Assembly (NCBI RefSeq): GCF_030269925.1
Contig: NC_085107.1
Coordinates: 682,001 to 746,000, forward strand
Origin: Bombyx mori
Taxonomy: Eukaryota > Arthropoda > Insecta > Lepidoptera > Bombycidae
DNA length: 64,000 nt
Direction of reading: 5' to 3'
Positions 13,701 through 28,700 of the stretch are shown piece after piece. The number at the start of each line of letters is the position of its first letter. The first letter of the stretch is position 1. The translations under genes were made by a program, and so were the position numbers. Below the pieces are notes generated by a model. That model was not told the origin of the DNA. It searched no databases and saw nothing but the letters and a program-made list of their open reading frames with translations.

Positions 13701-16700
13701 AATAGGCAGGGCGGTGGTACCTACCCGTGCGGACTCACAAGAGGTCCTACCACCAGTAATCTAGATCTAGATGTGAAATTGAGGTTCCAAATTCATAGAA
13801 ATGTTTGTACAGCGGAACGTGTTATGGTGGACCGAGCAGGATGGCGGCACTCCTCGGCCGGTCCTCGTGGACTCACATCATTGTCCCTAAGACTAAATAA
13901 AATTCTCTTTTGTCACGTTCAGTGTTTGGTTATCTCTGATGTTTGATGCCACTTTCGTGAATTTTTTCAGACGGCAACTTTACGACCGTATAAAACACCC
14001 TTTGCAGGCTTTTTGTGAGCATTGTGACATTGAAAATGTTCTTGAGTTTATTACATTTGTTTTGTATGTTACAATATTAAGTGACTTTCAAGTGAACGTA
14101 GAAGATATTTGTATGTACGTACTTAACAGTTTCAAGTTGATATAGAGTTTAAAAAAATCTAGGCTAAAGCCTAACTAATATTATAACTAATATTAAAATA
14201 TTAGTTATCAATATTTGTAATTTTGTTTTCAATAGTTAAAGCTATATACATTAATATGGATTTACTGAGTGCACATAACATTTAGATTGCAATCGAGATT
14301 AGATCTAGGTACTACTTGTACGATTTAGCTAATAAGTACGGTAATGATGGTAATTTGTTTTGTACATCAATTAAAAAAAAAACATTAACCGCTTTAGTTA
14401 TTATTAAGGAAAACCGTGTTAGTGTAATTTCACGTCTGTTGAGAGATTGGAACTGATTATTTTACATAGAACTTTCAAAATAATGACTATTTCATTCAAG
14501 ACAATTCACTGGGTGGTTGTGGTGAAATTATTGTAATTTGTAATTTTTTGAAAGACAGCTTTAGGGATAATCGAAGGCGACGAGTCAGAGTTCGATTCAG
14601 TTCCTTCGGTGCACCCGGGTGTGCAAATATGATATGATTTGAAATCAACGCTTTACGGGTGAGCTCTAGAATCATACGTATCTAATGTACTCTAGTGGTC
14701 CCGCGGTAGTCGAAATTCGACTATATTTATTTGAAGTTATAAGTTTGAACATTATTATATTTCTATTTTCAAAGACTTATTATTTTACTTACTATAATCA
14801 CAGATTTCGCCAAGACTACATTATAGGCAAACAATATTAATCTATTCTCAATTTGACCACAGACTTTAAACAATAATAAGCTTGACAATAAGCGAAGAGT
14901 ATATATGCGTGTGTGTGTCAAATACATTATAGTGTGTGTCATGTTTCTTTTATTGATTTAATGTATTAATGAGGCATAATCTAAAAAAAAATTAGCATTC
15001 TGCACTCCCTCTCTTTATTCTCTATAAGTGTGGAAAATTTTATACTCCTCCGTACGCGCAATTTTCGTAAAAAGGGGTATAAAGTTTTTGCTTCACGTGT
15101 TAATATATAGATAACGTCATTTGAGTTTCTAATATCCGGCCATGCAATTTAAAAAACAAAGTACAAAAAAAATTTTTGAAAAACTGATAAAATAATACGA
15201 AGTTCTTTTAAATATGACTTAATAATCGAAGACGAAGTAAGGAGTAGAGAAAAAAAAACGACTTAAGAACCACTTATGTCCTTTCTGTTATTTAAAGTTA
15301 GCCCAAATCACCATACATACATATCGTATAAATAAATAAAGAAGTGACAAATATAAAGATTGGCCTTTACACCGTGCTATCTTTACATACCGACTTAACG
15401 TGATAGTCTCCAGTACTGTAGAGACAACTGTCCTAAAATCCCCTAAATCGGTACGGCTTTGCAACGGAAATGGGAAAGACGACGGTACAAAGCTACGCCG
15501 AAAACACAGGACAGGACAAAGGACTTATTGCCTCAAGCAATGCTCTCTTTCATACGTTTGAACTGTAAATTACCTAATGTTTTCCTATCGGCTCTGGGGC
15601 TTGTTTCTCAACCGGCAGAAGGCAATGGTGTTGTTAGAATCACAAAAACTGGTCTATTCGTTACTTTTCTTTTGTATTTTGTAGTAAAATTGTGTATTGA
15701 GTGAGAGAGACAGCGAAACTGACTTAGCAATAATGAGAAGTAATCATCATCATTATAAATAATTCAGGTAGTATTTAGTGACTTAAATAATTGGCGATAT
15801 ACACATGGAAACGACATCTATCCGGAAAAATGACTAGGAGACTACGCCGCATCATGTGTAGATGTTTTATTTTTTATTTTGATTGCTTAGATGAGTAGAC
15901 GAGTTCACAGCCCACCTGGTGTCAAGTGGTTACCGTAGCCCATAGACATAAGGACAAAGGTCCTAAGAGTCTCAGTTTCACAATAAAACGGCAGCACCAC
16001 CCGTCAAACCGAAACACATTACGGTTTCACGTTAGAAATAGGCCAGATTGTGGTACCTACCCGTGCTGTTTACAAGACATCAAAACGCAGGAAGCGATAC
16101 GCCTAGTGGCGGTTGTTAAAACCCTAATGTAATAATAGCTACAATGAATAAAAATCAAACCATCAAGTCATATCATTTCTAGTGTAGTTAGCAATATTCT
16201 GTCCATACATAAAATATGTACATACCTACATATATACAAACCGCGAAACAGTCGTGCTCCAACTTATAGGGTAGAATACTTATTTGTTTCAATTAAGATC
16301 TCAAACAAATGATTCTAGATGGATATGGAACGCCCGCTATCTATGGGCTCCGAAAATCATGGCAGCCTAGAAATAACCACCACGTAAATTATCAATTCGT
16401 TTGACAACACGATCGAAATAAACAAAACACTACGTTGTTAATGAAGCCGCAGTTTGCTTCCATCTTCGCTCATCACTGAGTCCTAATTCAGTGCTCACGT
16501 AACATCGTAGCTTTTATCCGTGTGTCCCGCAGTATAGGGTCCAGCGGGACGGCAAGACGAATTTGGACGGGATTTACTGGCGGTAATTAACGGGCGCTCG
16601 TACTCCCGGATGGCGGCCATTTTGGGGACGCTAAAGGTTATTGGCGATTACGGTTTTATGTAGTTAAAGAGGAACGAAGCAGATTGTTCTGAAAGGGTTT

Positions 16701-19700
16701 GGTGCAGTACCGAGTCTTGTTTGATCCTTGATTTTATGTGAAGGATAGTTTGTTTGAGTACTTCATACAAATTTGTATGTACAAAAATTGAGGAATGTGA
16801 AATTTTTCTTTTTTGTTTTGTTTTCCAAGTTTTCAAGGCCTCTGTTTTTTAATTTGATACCGCATGAGCTTAAACGATCAATACAATAAAAAATATTACT
16901 ATATATTTTACTCGTCACTTAAAAACTGTTGCTTTAATAGTTTTACTAATTTTACTAATTATATGAATATTGTATGAGTGTGTTTATTATTTCTTTTTAT
17001 GGAATCGCTAATTGCGATCGATTTTATTTTTTAGTCCCCAAGCCTTGAGTTAAGGCTGATAATTTATGTAGCTTGAGTTTTGAATGAGTTAGTGTAAGAT
17101 ACTGCTTTCGCCCATCAATAGATTGTAAGATTATCACACTTTCACACCGTTACTGCCAAATTTCAGCAAACTTTGCTATTGTCGAATAATAGCTTACAGG
17201 CATCAAGTATCAAATAGTCATATAAATGATTATTGTAAAAGGAAAAGCTACTTAATTTACTATGTGCTTAAGGATCATTTTTCTGAGCATGTTGTGGGAA
17301 ACTATCTTTTGGTCCTCTGGGGCACATTAGTTGGATAATTTTGAGGACCGGTTGACTTTTACTGAGTAAAAATAAATCTTTAATATATATTTTTTCCTAG
17401 ATCAGCGGATGAGCTCGCGTTTCACCCGGTGTCAAGTTACCGGAGCCTATAGACATCAAAAATCTCAAAATATTTTTGACTGTGATGTTGATGAAATCGT
17501 CTACAACTTTAGATTTACGATATGCATGTACATACATTTTGAAATGAAGATTTATGGAGTTTATTTACTTACCAGGGTGTGTGGCAGGTGTGAGTGAGGG
17601 TCATATACCGAACCCCAAGCTGGTAGTAGCTCCGGAGGACTGCTAGAGAGTTCGCGATAGAGTGACCTCCTTCGATGCCAATCAGGGATGCTATCTTACG
17701 TGGGCGAGCACCGTGCGACTGCAAGATATCTATCAACAACAAAAAAACACAAATCACTACACGCACGACTGCTTTGCAGCAAAAATTTACAGATTGGAGG
17801 TTTACCCGTGCGGACTCACGATACGCCCTGCCACAAGAAAATACGCAAATTTGCGTGTTTTTTTATTGCTTAGATGTATGGACGAGCTCACAGCCCACCT
17901 GGTGTTAAGTGGTTACTGAAGCCCATAGAAATCTACAACGTAAATGCGCCACACACATTGGGATATAAGTTCAAAGGTCTCAGTATAGTTACAACGGCTG
18001 CTCCACCCTTCAAACCGAAACGCATTACTGCTTCACAGCAAAAATAGGCAGGGTGTTGGTACCTACCCGCACGGACACTCAAGAGGTCCTACCACCAGTA
18101 ATTACGCAAACTATAATTTTGCGGGTTTGATTTTTATTGCACGATGTTATTCCTTCACCGTGGAAGTCCATCGTGAACGTTTGTTAAGTACGTATTTTAT
18201 TAGAAAAATTGGTATTGAGTCATTTTCGAATAATGTTCTGGTAATGAATAAACGATTTTAATGTAGTATCAACGTGTAGTAATGTGTAGTAGTAGTACGA
18301 TACTAACGTGTTATTTCGGGTTTTATGGATCATAAATATAATTAAAGCTACTTTTACGGTTTAATCTCGTTTTTTGTACTGTCATTATGATATTATTTCC
18401 GACAGTTCGAATACTTTACAGCTTTCGTGGTTATGGACGACGAAATCCACGTGTTCACCGATGATCTTTAAATTTTTACACAGCTCATATATCTTTTCTT
18501 TAAGAGATTTTATGACCTGGTAACTGAGACCTTTAAGTCGTGTCTTATTTTAATGTATATTCTTAATTAATGAATAATGATGTTATGGAGTGAAATGAAA
18601 TGAAAATGATTAATTTGAAACATTAATCAACTGGGATGAAATTAAATGAGATGATATGAGATGAAATCTAATCTCAGTAAAATGGTGGTCATTTACTAAG
18701 ATTTTTCAGTGGACTTTTTGGAGGATCCCGAGAAGTGATGTCCAGCGGCTTTGTTTCATTTTCCCACATTTGTGCACTTTCACAGATATTAAACGGTTAA
18801 TAAACCACCATTATTACACATTTAAACCCGAAGTAACACTAAATAGACAAAATAAAACAAATCACACAACTTCACTCCACGCGTTCCCGCCAAAAAGTCC
18901 AGCTTATTTAACTATCTCTAGATATTCATAATTTTTTAATCCTTGTCATTTAATGTAATAGTAAATCCTGAAAATATGTGTCGTTAGTACATCTTTTTCT
19001 AAATAAAAAAATGAAATTCCATTATTTGACAGCTGTCAGATGACATCCCAACTACACTTTGAGCTTCAATAACTAGGTTTCATACTTCAGTTTCAATAAC
19101 CCACTGAAGTATTAGGTCGATGCAATAACCCGAAGTTATGAAATATTGTGACATTTCTGACATGTGTCACTTAACCTGTCATCGGCCATAGACAAAGGTA
19201 CAATGGAACATTTCAAAAGGGAAACTGACATTTTATTAAACTATACGTACATATCTTGTTTATTAAAGCACACTCTTTACGTGTCAAAATAAGTGCAGTG
19301 ATATATTACGTCTATAATATTTTTAAATATTTGGCAAGATATATCTACTTTTATTTTATTTTATTATTTTATAGCTTTTTAGGAACAGAACGAAGAGTTC
19401 ACCGTTTTGCTTAGTTTTGCAGCGTATTGCTTATTTCAATATGATTTAAGATAGGACTATAGAATTAGTCACCGTTGAACTTTAACACATGAGCTTTTTT
19501 ATTTATTTCTTAGATGGTTGGACGAGCTCACAGCCCACCTGGTGTTAAGTGGTTACTGGAGCCCATAGACGTTTTAAATGCGCCACCCACCTTGAGATAT
19601 AAGTTCTAAGGTCTTAGTATAGTTACAACGGCTACCCCACTCTTCGAACCGAAACGCATTACTAACTACGCATACATCATTATAAGAAAGAATATTATTG

Positions 19701-22700
19701 AAATTTAGTGTTCCCCGGGGCTCACTTGAAGTCTTGAAGTGGAATAACGAAGCTATTCTGACTAATGGATGCTCCAAGTTATTTTCTTTGGGAATACACG
19801 CACATCGACTGACGGCGCTTTATTAAAAATAATGGTTTAAAAAATATATTTTTCTAGAAAAGAATTATTAATTATCAGACCATTTATGCTTTTTGAAACA
19901 TTTATCAATGGAATTTACTTTATATGAGTCGATTTCGTTTAAAACCTTCAGGACGATAATTTGATAAGTGTTATGTTTTTTTTTTGAAATTGAAAATAGG
20001 CTATATAACACTAAAACATTAAAGTGATGTAAATATTACGAGTATTTTAAATTATTACGTCTAGTTTATTGAAAGTTTACTAGACATACATATATTTATA
20101 CATTTGATATATATATATTGAAAATATAAATATATTATAATTTATTGTGAAAAATATTAGGTTAGATACATTTCATAATTAATGGTTAATATAAATGTAT
20201 CTAATTAATTTGATACGTTAAATTAATAAAGAATTCGCTTAGCTCTATCTAAACAGAACATTTTTTATAATCAAAAAGATTTTTGTAACAATAATTGGCA
20301 CGTATTATTTAAGCTACATGATTTAGGTAAAATCTTTTAAGCAATAAATATAAATAAATATGAGAAAAGAGCTTTCAATGACAATACATTTAAGGGGTAA
20401 ACTCAAGTCACGCATCTAATCTGACGCACAAAATATTTTCCTATTATTCCTATGATGAAATTGTTGCTAACAATTTATACTTGCTGAAGGATCGACCAAG
20501 TAACTCTATTTTTTCTCATTATTTCTCAATTAGTTTATTCTAAAGTTATTACCTATTATTAACAGCAAAATTTTCGATCATATAATTCATAATCTTTCTC
20601 CATGGAATTTCTGCCATTATAATACAATATGTTTCGGCTTTTTAATGTTTGTTCTAGAATCGTTGGGGGCACAAAACATCTAGTACTATTGGGAACGTTG
20701 TTGTCAAATAGCAAAAATGGATATTAAAATGACTAGTACTATTGGAAAGGTTCTGGGAAATGGTAGACATATCGTGTCGACTGTAAATGTGCTACAAAGA
20801 AGACATGAAGGCAATTAGTAATCAGTTCTATCTACACGAAGTGAAATAACGAATTTAAGAAACATGCAGATCCCTATCAGAGTATTTAAAATGCTGTGTG
20901 CTTCTCGTGTTGTATTTTTGATTAGGTAGGATATGTAACGCTGTATTTATGTAATATTTTTGTTTATAGTTGATCGATTTGGTGCTCGACAGCTCTTGGA
21001 GTCCATCGACGGCCCGTCGTGAATCTTCCAGTCTCTCTCGAACAACGAAGATATAGTGAAGTAGCTTACAAGTTGATATTTACAAATCACAGTTGTATTG
21101 TTGGTAATACGAAGAAGTATTTCATGAATTATTGATTTTGCATTCATTCTGAAATTTGTCGCAATCAATACAGATTAAAAAAAGCTTTTGCGGCTACATT
21201 ACGGTACCTACTTGCTTACGCTACGGTAGGTAGCGGCTTGGCTCTGCCCTTGCTATTTCTGAAATCCATGGGCGACGGTAACCACTCACTATTACGTGGG
21301 CCGTACGATCGTGTAGTAGGCTATGGCAATAAAAATAATATATATTGACTTTAATTTGAATTCTACATTGTGTATTCTATAGTATGATTGGTTATACTAA
21401 CCAGTTACGGAGGTAGCGAATTGCAACTGCTGAGGGTATTTTTCGACAAGTCGCTTGATGACGTCAATCTGCTCCAGAGTCAGCTGGACGGCGTCTCTGT
21501 TTTGGGTACCGCACGGCACGAACGCCGACCAGAACTGTAAGGAATATTAATATCAGAAATTGTGGAACTTCCTCATGCTCCTGCGAGTGGCGAGCTTGTT
21601 CAAAACTGCTTTTGTATTTCGATCGTGCACTTAAAATAATTTTCATTCAAAGAACGTTGTCGCTTCGAATATTTTATAGTCTCTGTGGTCACGGCTGACG
21701 AAAATTCACTTTACCTAAAAAATTATTATAATCTGAATATTTTTATTTATCTCATTACAGAGAAGTACATAGTACCGTAGGACAAGTGCGAAATCTAATA
21801 TTTGTAAAAGAGAGAGAAAGAGAGAGAGTATTCTTTATTGTACACCAAAAAACAAATAAACAGTGCCATACATTAAATACGAAAAAAGTACAATTGGCGG
21901 TCTTATCGCTAAGAGCGATCTCTTCCAGACAACCATCAGGTGGACAAGAATCATTTGGAACTGAACTTCGCGCGGTGTACCAATCCAGTGAAATGAATCA
22001 ATTTGAATGAAATGAATCAATTATATCAAATCAATTGTTATCAAATATAATCAATTGTTTGTTCTGCTACAATATGGCATTATAAACAACACGCTCCGTT
22101 GGAGCCATGTGCCGGTTTGAACACAAAAACAAATGAATCAATCGTTTAATTAAAAGTTTCACTTCACATTTCGCACCTGAAGCCGGTTCCAGTTAACAGT
22201 TTGAACAATAAGCTAAAGCTTTTGTTCGATGCAATTTGCATCGCTTAAATCATTTTGTTTCACAAATAATTTGTGGTATAATTGATTTAGAACGTAGAGA
22301 TGAGCATAATTTTTTAGTGAATTGAAGATAATATATCCTTACACACTATTCGGTTCAGTGTTACACCGCACTACTGTATTAATTTTTTCTACAAAAAATA
22401 ACCAGACAGTCTTGTATCCGTATACATATTATAATCTATATTTTTATATAAATTATCATTTAATTTCTATTGAAATCTACGTGGCTTAGAAACAAAATGT
22501 CAGGCGACGCTATCGGCATTGTGTTGGATATTGGATCCAAATATACTAAGGCTGGTTTCGCAGGAGAATGTTTCCCAAGAGCAGTCTTTCCGAGCACCGT
22601 CGGGAGGTATAGTCATAAACTTCTTTTTATTTCTACAAACTCAGTTTCGTTCAGCAAACATGGCTTAGATGAACACGCTTTGTGTCCACAATCAATTCAA

Positions 22701-25700
22701 ATATGTCATTTGATTTTTTCCAATTTCCACAAATAGCTGATATATTGAGTTAATATGTATAAAGCGTAGGATACCGAATGTTAGTGAATGCAAAAAAGGA
22801 AGGGTGTAAACGGAAAGGAAATGGTCAGGGAAAGTGTGACAGCAAAACTAAGTCTGCAGCGTGCAGGTATGAAGAATCAAGTTAATGAGATAAGGAGATA
22901 GATATCAGCTATCTCACTTCATCTTATTAAAGTTACGCTTCGGGACGAGGCGAAGGCTACAGTTTCACGACTGAATACCGCATAGGAATTGTATCAAAAC
23001 TTAGTTTAAAAGTGATAATATCGTATCATAACGCTGTGGAAGGATGTTAGAGAAAAAAAAAGAAACTAAGCATTAATAGATTACTATCGATCGCGTATGT
23101 AAAGTGCCTCTTGCCTCTGTGACGCTCCATTGATTAAGTCTACAATTTCTTTCGGGGTATTTCCATTGCGTTGAAAACTTCACATCACATTGCTGGTATA
23201 GTCGGATCGGTCAGTAGTAGCTTTTCGTATCTATAATAAAATACCAGCAATGTAATTCGTACTACAGATATTTAATATTAGGTTGTACTGAATGAGTAAA
23301 AATTTTTTTATTGCTTAGATGGGTGGACGAGCTCTCAGCCCATCTGGTGTTAAGTGGTTACTGGATCACATAGACATCTACGACGTAAAAGCGCCACTCA
23401 CCTTGAGATATAAGTTCTAAGGTCTCAAGTATAGTTACAACGGCTGCCTAACCCTTCAAACCGAAACGCATTACTGCTTCACGGCAGAAATAAGCATGAT
23501 TGATGGTACCCGCGCGGACTCACAAGATGTCCTACCACGTTCGCCGATCATTGTCAACACTGTTAGTAATGAAGTCGTATTTACACATTGATGCCCGTAC
23601 AATGCAATTACGGCACGACTCAAATGCCACTCGACCGACCGACCTCGGAGTGAATATTCAATTAATTACTGGTAACTAATAGTTCCGAAACTGCATTCCG
23701 TCCATGTTCAGTTTAATTGGAAATACCTAGTCATTTACTGTGGATATTCCTCGAGATTCTATGCCTTCTACCTCAAGTCGGTAGGTGTGGGTGGTTCTGA
23801 CTTTAAATTCTGGCAACCACTAAATATCAAGTAGGCCATAGGTTCATCACCATCACACTTTTTACTGGTGGTAGGTCTGCACGGGTAGGTACCCACTATC
23901 CCGCCTATTTCTGCCGTGAAGCAGTAATGCGTTTCAGTTTGAAGGGTGGGGCAGCTGTTGTAACTATACTGAGACCTTAGAACTTATATCTTAAGGTGGG
24001 TGGCGCATTTACGTTGTAGATGTCTATGGGCTCCAGTAACCACTTAACACCAGGTGGGCTGTGAGCTCGTCCACCCATCTAAGCAATAAAAAACACACAC
24101 ACACACACACACACACTTGAAATGGTAACGCATATCTGCATCGCAGTAGATATAAGAATAATTTTGGTATTAACGCAGGCGATCTCACGATACGCAAATT
24201 ATAAACATTCGCGGATGTTATGAACCCATGTTAATAATATATTTCTTTAGAAAATGTTGTACCAGCCTGCGGGATTTGAATACTGGCATAATCGTCCGGC
24301 CGGGACAATGCGTAAAATATTCTATTCAAATAAAAAGTCTTTGAGAAAAAAAACTTTGTGTGAAAATAATACAGTTCTTGTAATGAATTCGATTTGTCGG
24401 ATTGTCGCGTTTGATTTGCTCTCATGACGTCATCGATAGTTACTTGCTCGGATTAGATCGTCGATGAAATGAGATTGTTTTTATGTAATTCGTTTAAGTC
24501 GTAAATTTTCTCTGATTTTTATTATTATTGGTTTAGTTTTTGTTATCGGCCTTAGTGTTAGAGGTTGTCAGAGGTCATAGGTACCAAAAGCATGCCCCTA
24601 ACTTGAGACACAAGCCGTATCTCTGGTATGAGGTTTCTTTATCTATACATATAAATAAAATTGGTGTGTCTGTTTGTAATATTGAAATAGCCGCTTTTTA
24701 CTACATGCATATGAATATATATATACGGCACATACACCAAAATAACATTTTTTACAACTTTTGTCTGTCTGTCTGTTTGTTTGTTCCGGCTAATCTCTGG
24801 AACTGTTGGACCGATTTTGACGGGACTTTCACTGATAGGTAACCGATGATATAAGGAGTATCTTAAGCTACTTTTTTAGACTAGCGTCACCCGCGGTATG
24901 ACAATAATCGCGGTTACATCGCGGGACTCAGCTATCAATAATAAAATTGAATGTTTCCGAAGCGAAGCGAGGGCGGGTCGCCAGTAAAGAATATAATATA
25001 GAATTTTTATTTTTTCAGATTTCGTCAATCAGGTCTCGTTGACGGATTCCCAGAGGTCTACTGTGGAAATGAAGCTATTCAAAAAAGAGGAATTTCTCAC
25101 CTCACTTGGCCGGTAAGCAAAGGGCTGATTCAAGATTGGGATGAGATGGAGAAGCTTTGGCATCACATTTTCTATAAAGGCCTACTTATACCTCCAGAAG
25201 CTTGCAGTGTCGTGCACTCGATCCATCCTTTATGCCCAAGGAAGCACCAGTGAGTCACTAGTCGATAATTGGTAGTAGTGATAGATCGGCATGTCTCGGA
25301 ACATCAAAGTGAAACTTGACCGTGCTCATCACATAGACCTTCATACTTCAATGGCTCATCAACGATAAAGTTGACAAGCTTTGACTTGACGGATGAGAAA
25401 TTAATGCTTGTCATTAGATTTCAATACACAAATTTTGCCATCAAAAGGTAATCATCGATTCCCGGAATGTTAGATTAACGCAAATGCATGTTTATGTCTT
25501 TACAAATTTTCACTTTACATTATTTGCATTTTCACTTTACATTATTTGCATTTTCACTTTACATTATTTGCATTTTCACTTTACATTATTTGCATTTTCA
25601 CTTTACATTATTTGCATTTTCACTTTACATTATTTGCATTTTCACTTTACATTATTTGCATTTTCACTTTACATTATTTGCATTTTCACTTTACATTATT

Positions 25701-28700
25701 TGCATTTTCACTTTACATTATTTGCATTTTCACTTTACATTATTTGCATTTTCACTTTACATTATTTGCATTTTCACTTTACATTATTTGCATTTTCACT
25801 TTACATTATTTGCATTTTCACTTTACATTATTTGCATTTTCACTTTACATTATTTACAGTGCATCGAAATAATGTTTGTTGCCTTTGTAGTGTTCAGTTT
25901 AATCTCTCGTTTTTATTTTGTTTAAATTTTTATATCCGTAGTTTTGAATCCGTAGTTTTCGTTGTTATCCCAAGTCAGAAATTGCCTTTTATGCCAAATA
26001 TGGTCTTTTTGATATGATGATAATACAATAATGTCGCCCTAATATCGTCACTAGTATCATCAACAAATTGCTATTTATGCGTATTTTTTTAAGTTATTAA
26101 ACTACATTTATTTTAATATATTTTTATTGCCCTTGTAGGCAGACGAGTATACGGCCCACCTGGTGGTGAGTTGTTACCGTCGCCCATAGACTTCATCAAT
26201 ACCAGGGGCAGAGCCAAACCATTGCCTACCGAAATTATATATTTAACTTTAACGCTTATTTGCAAACAAAATCATTCTCGCTCACGACTCGGTCGTGCGC
26301 GGACGTGCTTTCCGATCCGTGGCCCGCTTGCGAGCCGCGTCTCTGAACTCACAGTTGTGCTCGACAGTGTAGTGACCGTGAATACATCGTGCGTACAATT
26401 CGGTAGTGCGGACGTGCCGATCCGTTGGTCGCTTGCGATCTGCGTATCGAGGTCCATTTTTGTGCGCTAAAGTTTTGTAACCGCGAACCCACCCTTACCA
26501 ACTGCCTTTTTCAAGGCAACCAATCGCTACGTTCAGCTTCCTGTGGCACTCACAGGCTAGCGATTTCCTAACCCTTCCCAAAAACAACAGTCTTTTTCAA
26601 GACTAGACCCCCGCTCGCGATTCTGCCTGCTGTAGCACTATACAGCCCGAGCGGGTTCCTTTCCTTTTCCCCGCCGATTGCCGTTTTCACGGCATAGGCA
26701 TTCCCCCCCCCTGCTCCTTGCTGTCCTGCAGCACAGGGGGGTTACAAATCCTATCCGGGGCCTCGCCTTTCGGCGAGTTCAACAAAAGTCCCGGGGCCGC
26801 CCCCCCCGGGCAAGAAGACAGCAAGATGAGTGAAGATTGTATCAGTGAAAGTGCTAGTGACATTGTCGGGTTCCTCCGGGATAGGTACCCGTCAATTAGG
26901 GCCGAGTACTTAGCGTATAGGGCCTCCCGTGGCAATCCCTCCCCCCCCGCGTCCGTCGCCGCGTATTTCAACCGTGCCTCGGAGGCACGCCGCGCGCCCC
27001 CCGCCGCCGCGTTAAGTTCGAGCGCACGTTCCAACGATGCGACTCACGAAGCGCCTAGCGCTACCCCCACCCCCGCGCCCGCGTCGGTTACGTCATCACG
27101 CGCTACGTCCGCCGCGACCTCGATCATTTCAAGTTCAGGCTCCGATACCGAATCGGAGATGGATTTCGAATCCGCGTCAAGCCCTCAGCCTGGAACTTCG
27201 GATGGGTTCCAAACCGTAACGCGCGGTAAAAAGCGTACTCGCGCCGTGGAGTCCCGGAGCTCCACGACGAAGCAGACAAAATCCGCGACCGCCTCCCGCC
27301 CGCAGGTAGTCGTGACACCGGAGTCGGACTCCGCTCGCCGCGTAACCCCGCCGCCGCGTCCCAAGCCCGCGCCCGCTCCTAAAGCAGCTGCCCCGCCCCC
27401 GCTGATTCTCCAGGAAAAAACTGCGTGGAACCGCGTTTCCCAGGCCCTTCAGGCAAATAAAATTAATTATACCCATGCGCGTAACGTCGCGCATGGGATT
27501 CAGATAAAGGTCGCAACGCCGGGCGACCATAGGGCCCTCTCAGCATACCTCCGAAAGGAGAACATAGGTTTCCACACCTATGCTCTTCAGGAGGACCGCG
27601 AGCTCCGCGTAGTGATACGCGGAGTCCCTAAAGAACTCGACATCGACTACATAAAGGAGGATCTGACCGCTCAGGCCCTCCCGATAGTTAGTGTGCACCG
27701 GATGCACAGCGGGCGGGGCAAACAGCCCTATAATATGATACTCGTGGCGTTAGAACCCACCCCGGAGGCCAAAAAGAAGATCGCATGTCTCACGACAATT
27801 TGCGGCCTATCCGGGATCTCAATCGAAGCCCCCCACAAGCGTGGCACTCCCGGGCAGTGCTACAGATGTCAGCTTTACGGCCACTCGGCTCGTAATTGCC
27901 ACGCGCGCCCCCGCTGCGTAAAGTGCCTCGGCGACCACGCCACACTAGATTGCTCGCGTGTTAGGGAAACCGCGACCGAACCCCCAAGCTGTGTCCTATG
28001 CCTTAAGCAAGGGCACCCCGCGAACTACCGTGGATGTCCTAGGGCTCCGCGCAAGCGTTCAACCCTCCCAGCTCCGCGAACCGTCGGCCCAAAGACTTCG
28101 GCACCCTCAGTGCCGAAACCTGCCTTCGTGCCGGCTGCAGTTCCCACGGTTTCAGCGTGGAAAAAGCCGCTGCCGTATACGAAGGCGGGAACACAAACCG
28201 CACCCCCGCCCCCGCTCGCGACACGCCCCGCGCCTCAGCCCCTGCTCGCACCTCGCCCCGCGCCCGCGTTCCGTCCCCCGCAACCCTCTGCCGCCAACGA
28301 CTTCGCGCTCGTGCGCGACTTCGTCACCGCGGTGAACTTCGACCGTCTGCGATCGTTCGCTGACGCTATCCGTAGGTCGACAACCCCCGAACAGCGGCTC
28401 GCGGCCGCGTTCGATCACATGGACGTTTATGAGTCCGTGTCGCGTACGTTATAAAATCTTTACCGGTAATCAATGGCGCAAAAAGGTAGAGAAAAACCGT
28501 ATTCCCTTACGTTAGCATTCTACAATGCTAACGGACTCGCGCGGCAACGCGATCAAATTTTCGAATTCCTCCGCGATAATCTTGTAGATATTCTATTAGT
28601 GCAGGAAACCTGTCTGAAGCCCTCGCGTCGCGACCCGAAAGTCGCGAATTACGTCATGGTTAGGAATGACAGACTCACCGCCTCCAAAGGCGGGACTGCC

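Larger units (their letters stand above)
12769..17394. other. Dipeptidase intron 4, rest
   Basis: Holds SINE copies at 13507 and 15866 and the type 3 repeat at 14685; otherwise AT-rich sequence with nothing I can name. The open frames at 13939 and 15459 look like chance. Confidence 0.5.

Noticed and set aside
17662..17919. Three overlapping plus-strand frames
   Set aside because: They are antisense to dipeptidase exon 4 and run into a SINE.
21402..21408. Alternative donor GTAACT for dipeptidase exon 3 (exon ending at 21409)
   Set aside because: It gives phase 0, which does not fit exon 4 unless the in-frame D-I-L-Q codons are dropped. The GTTAGT donor keeps both frame and family alignment.
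22470..22496. Nine-codon N-terminal extension of actin-like A
   Set aside because: It begins with TTG, not ATG. Starting at ATG 22497 places Asp11 and Lys18 exactly as in actin.
25484..26017. Open frames of 108-177 codons with repeating [12 protein letters not shown]
   Set aside because: They are translations of the 22-bp tandem array, open in three frames because the unit lacks stops; no gene features.
26687..27034. Minus-strand frames across LINE ORF1 and ORF2 (also 27177-27530, 28152-28418, 29720-30016)
   Set aside because: GC-rich antisense shadows of the LINE proteins.
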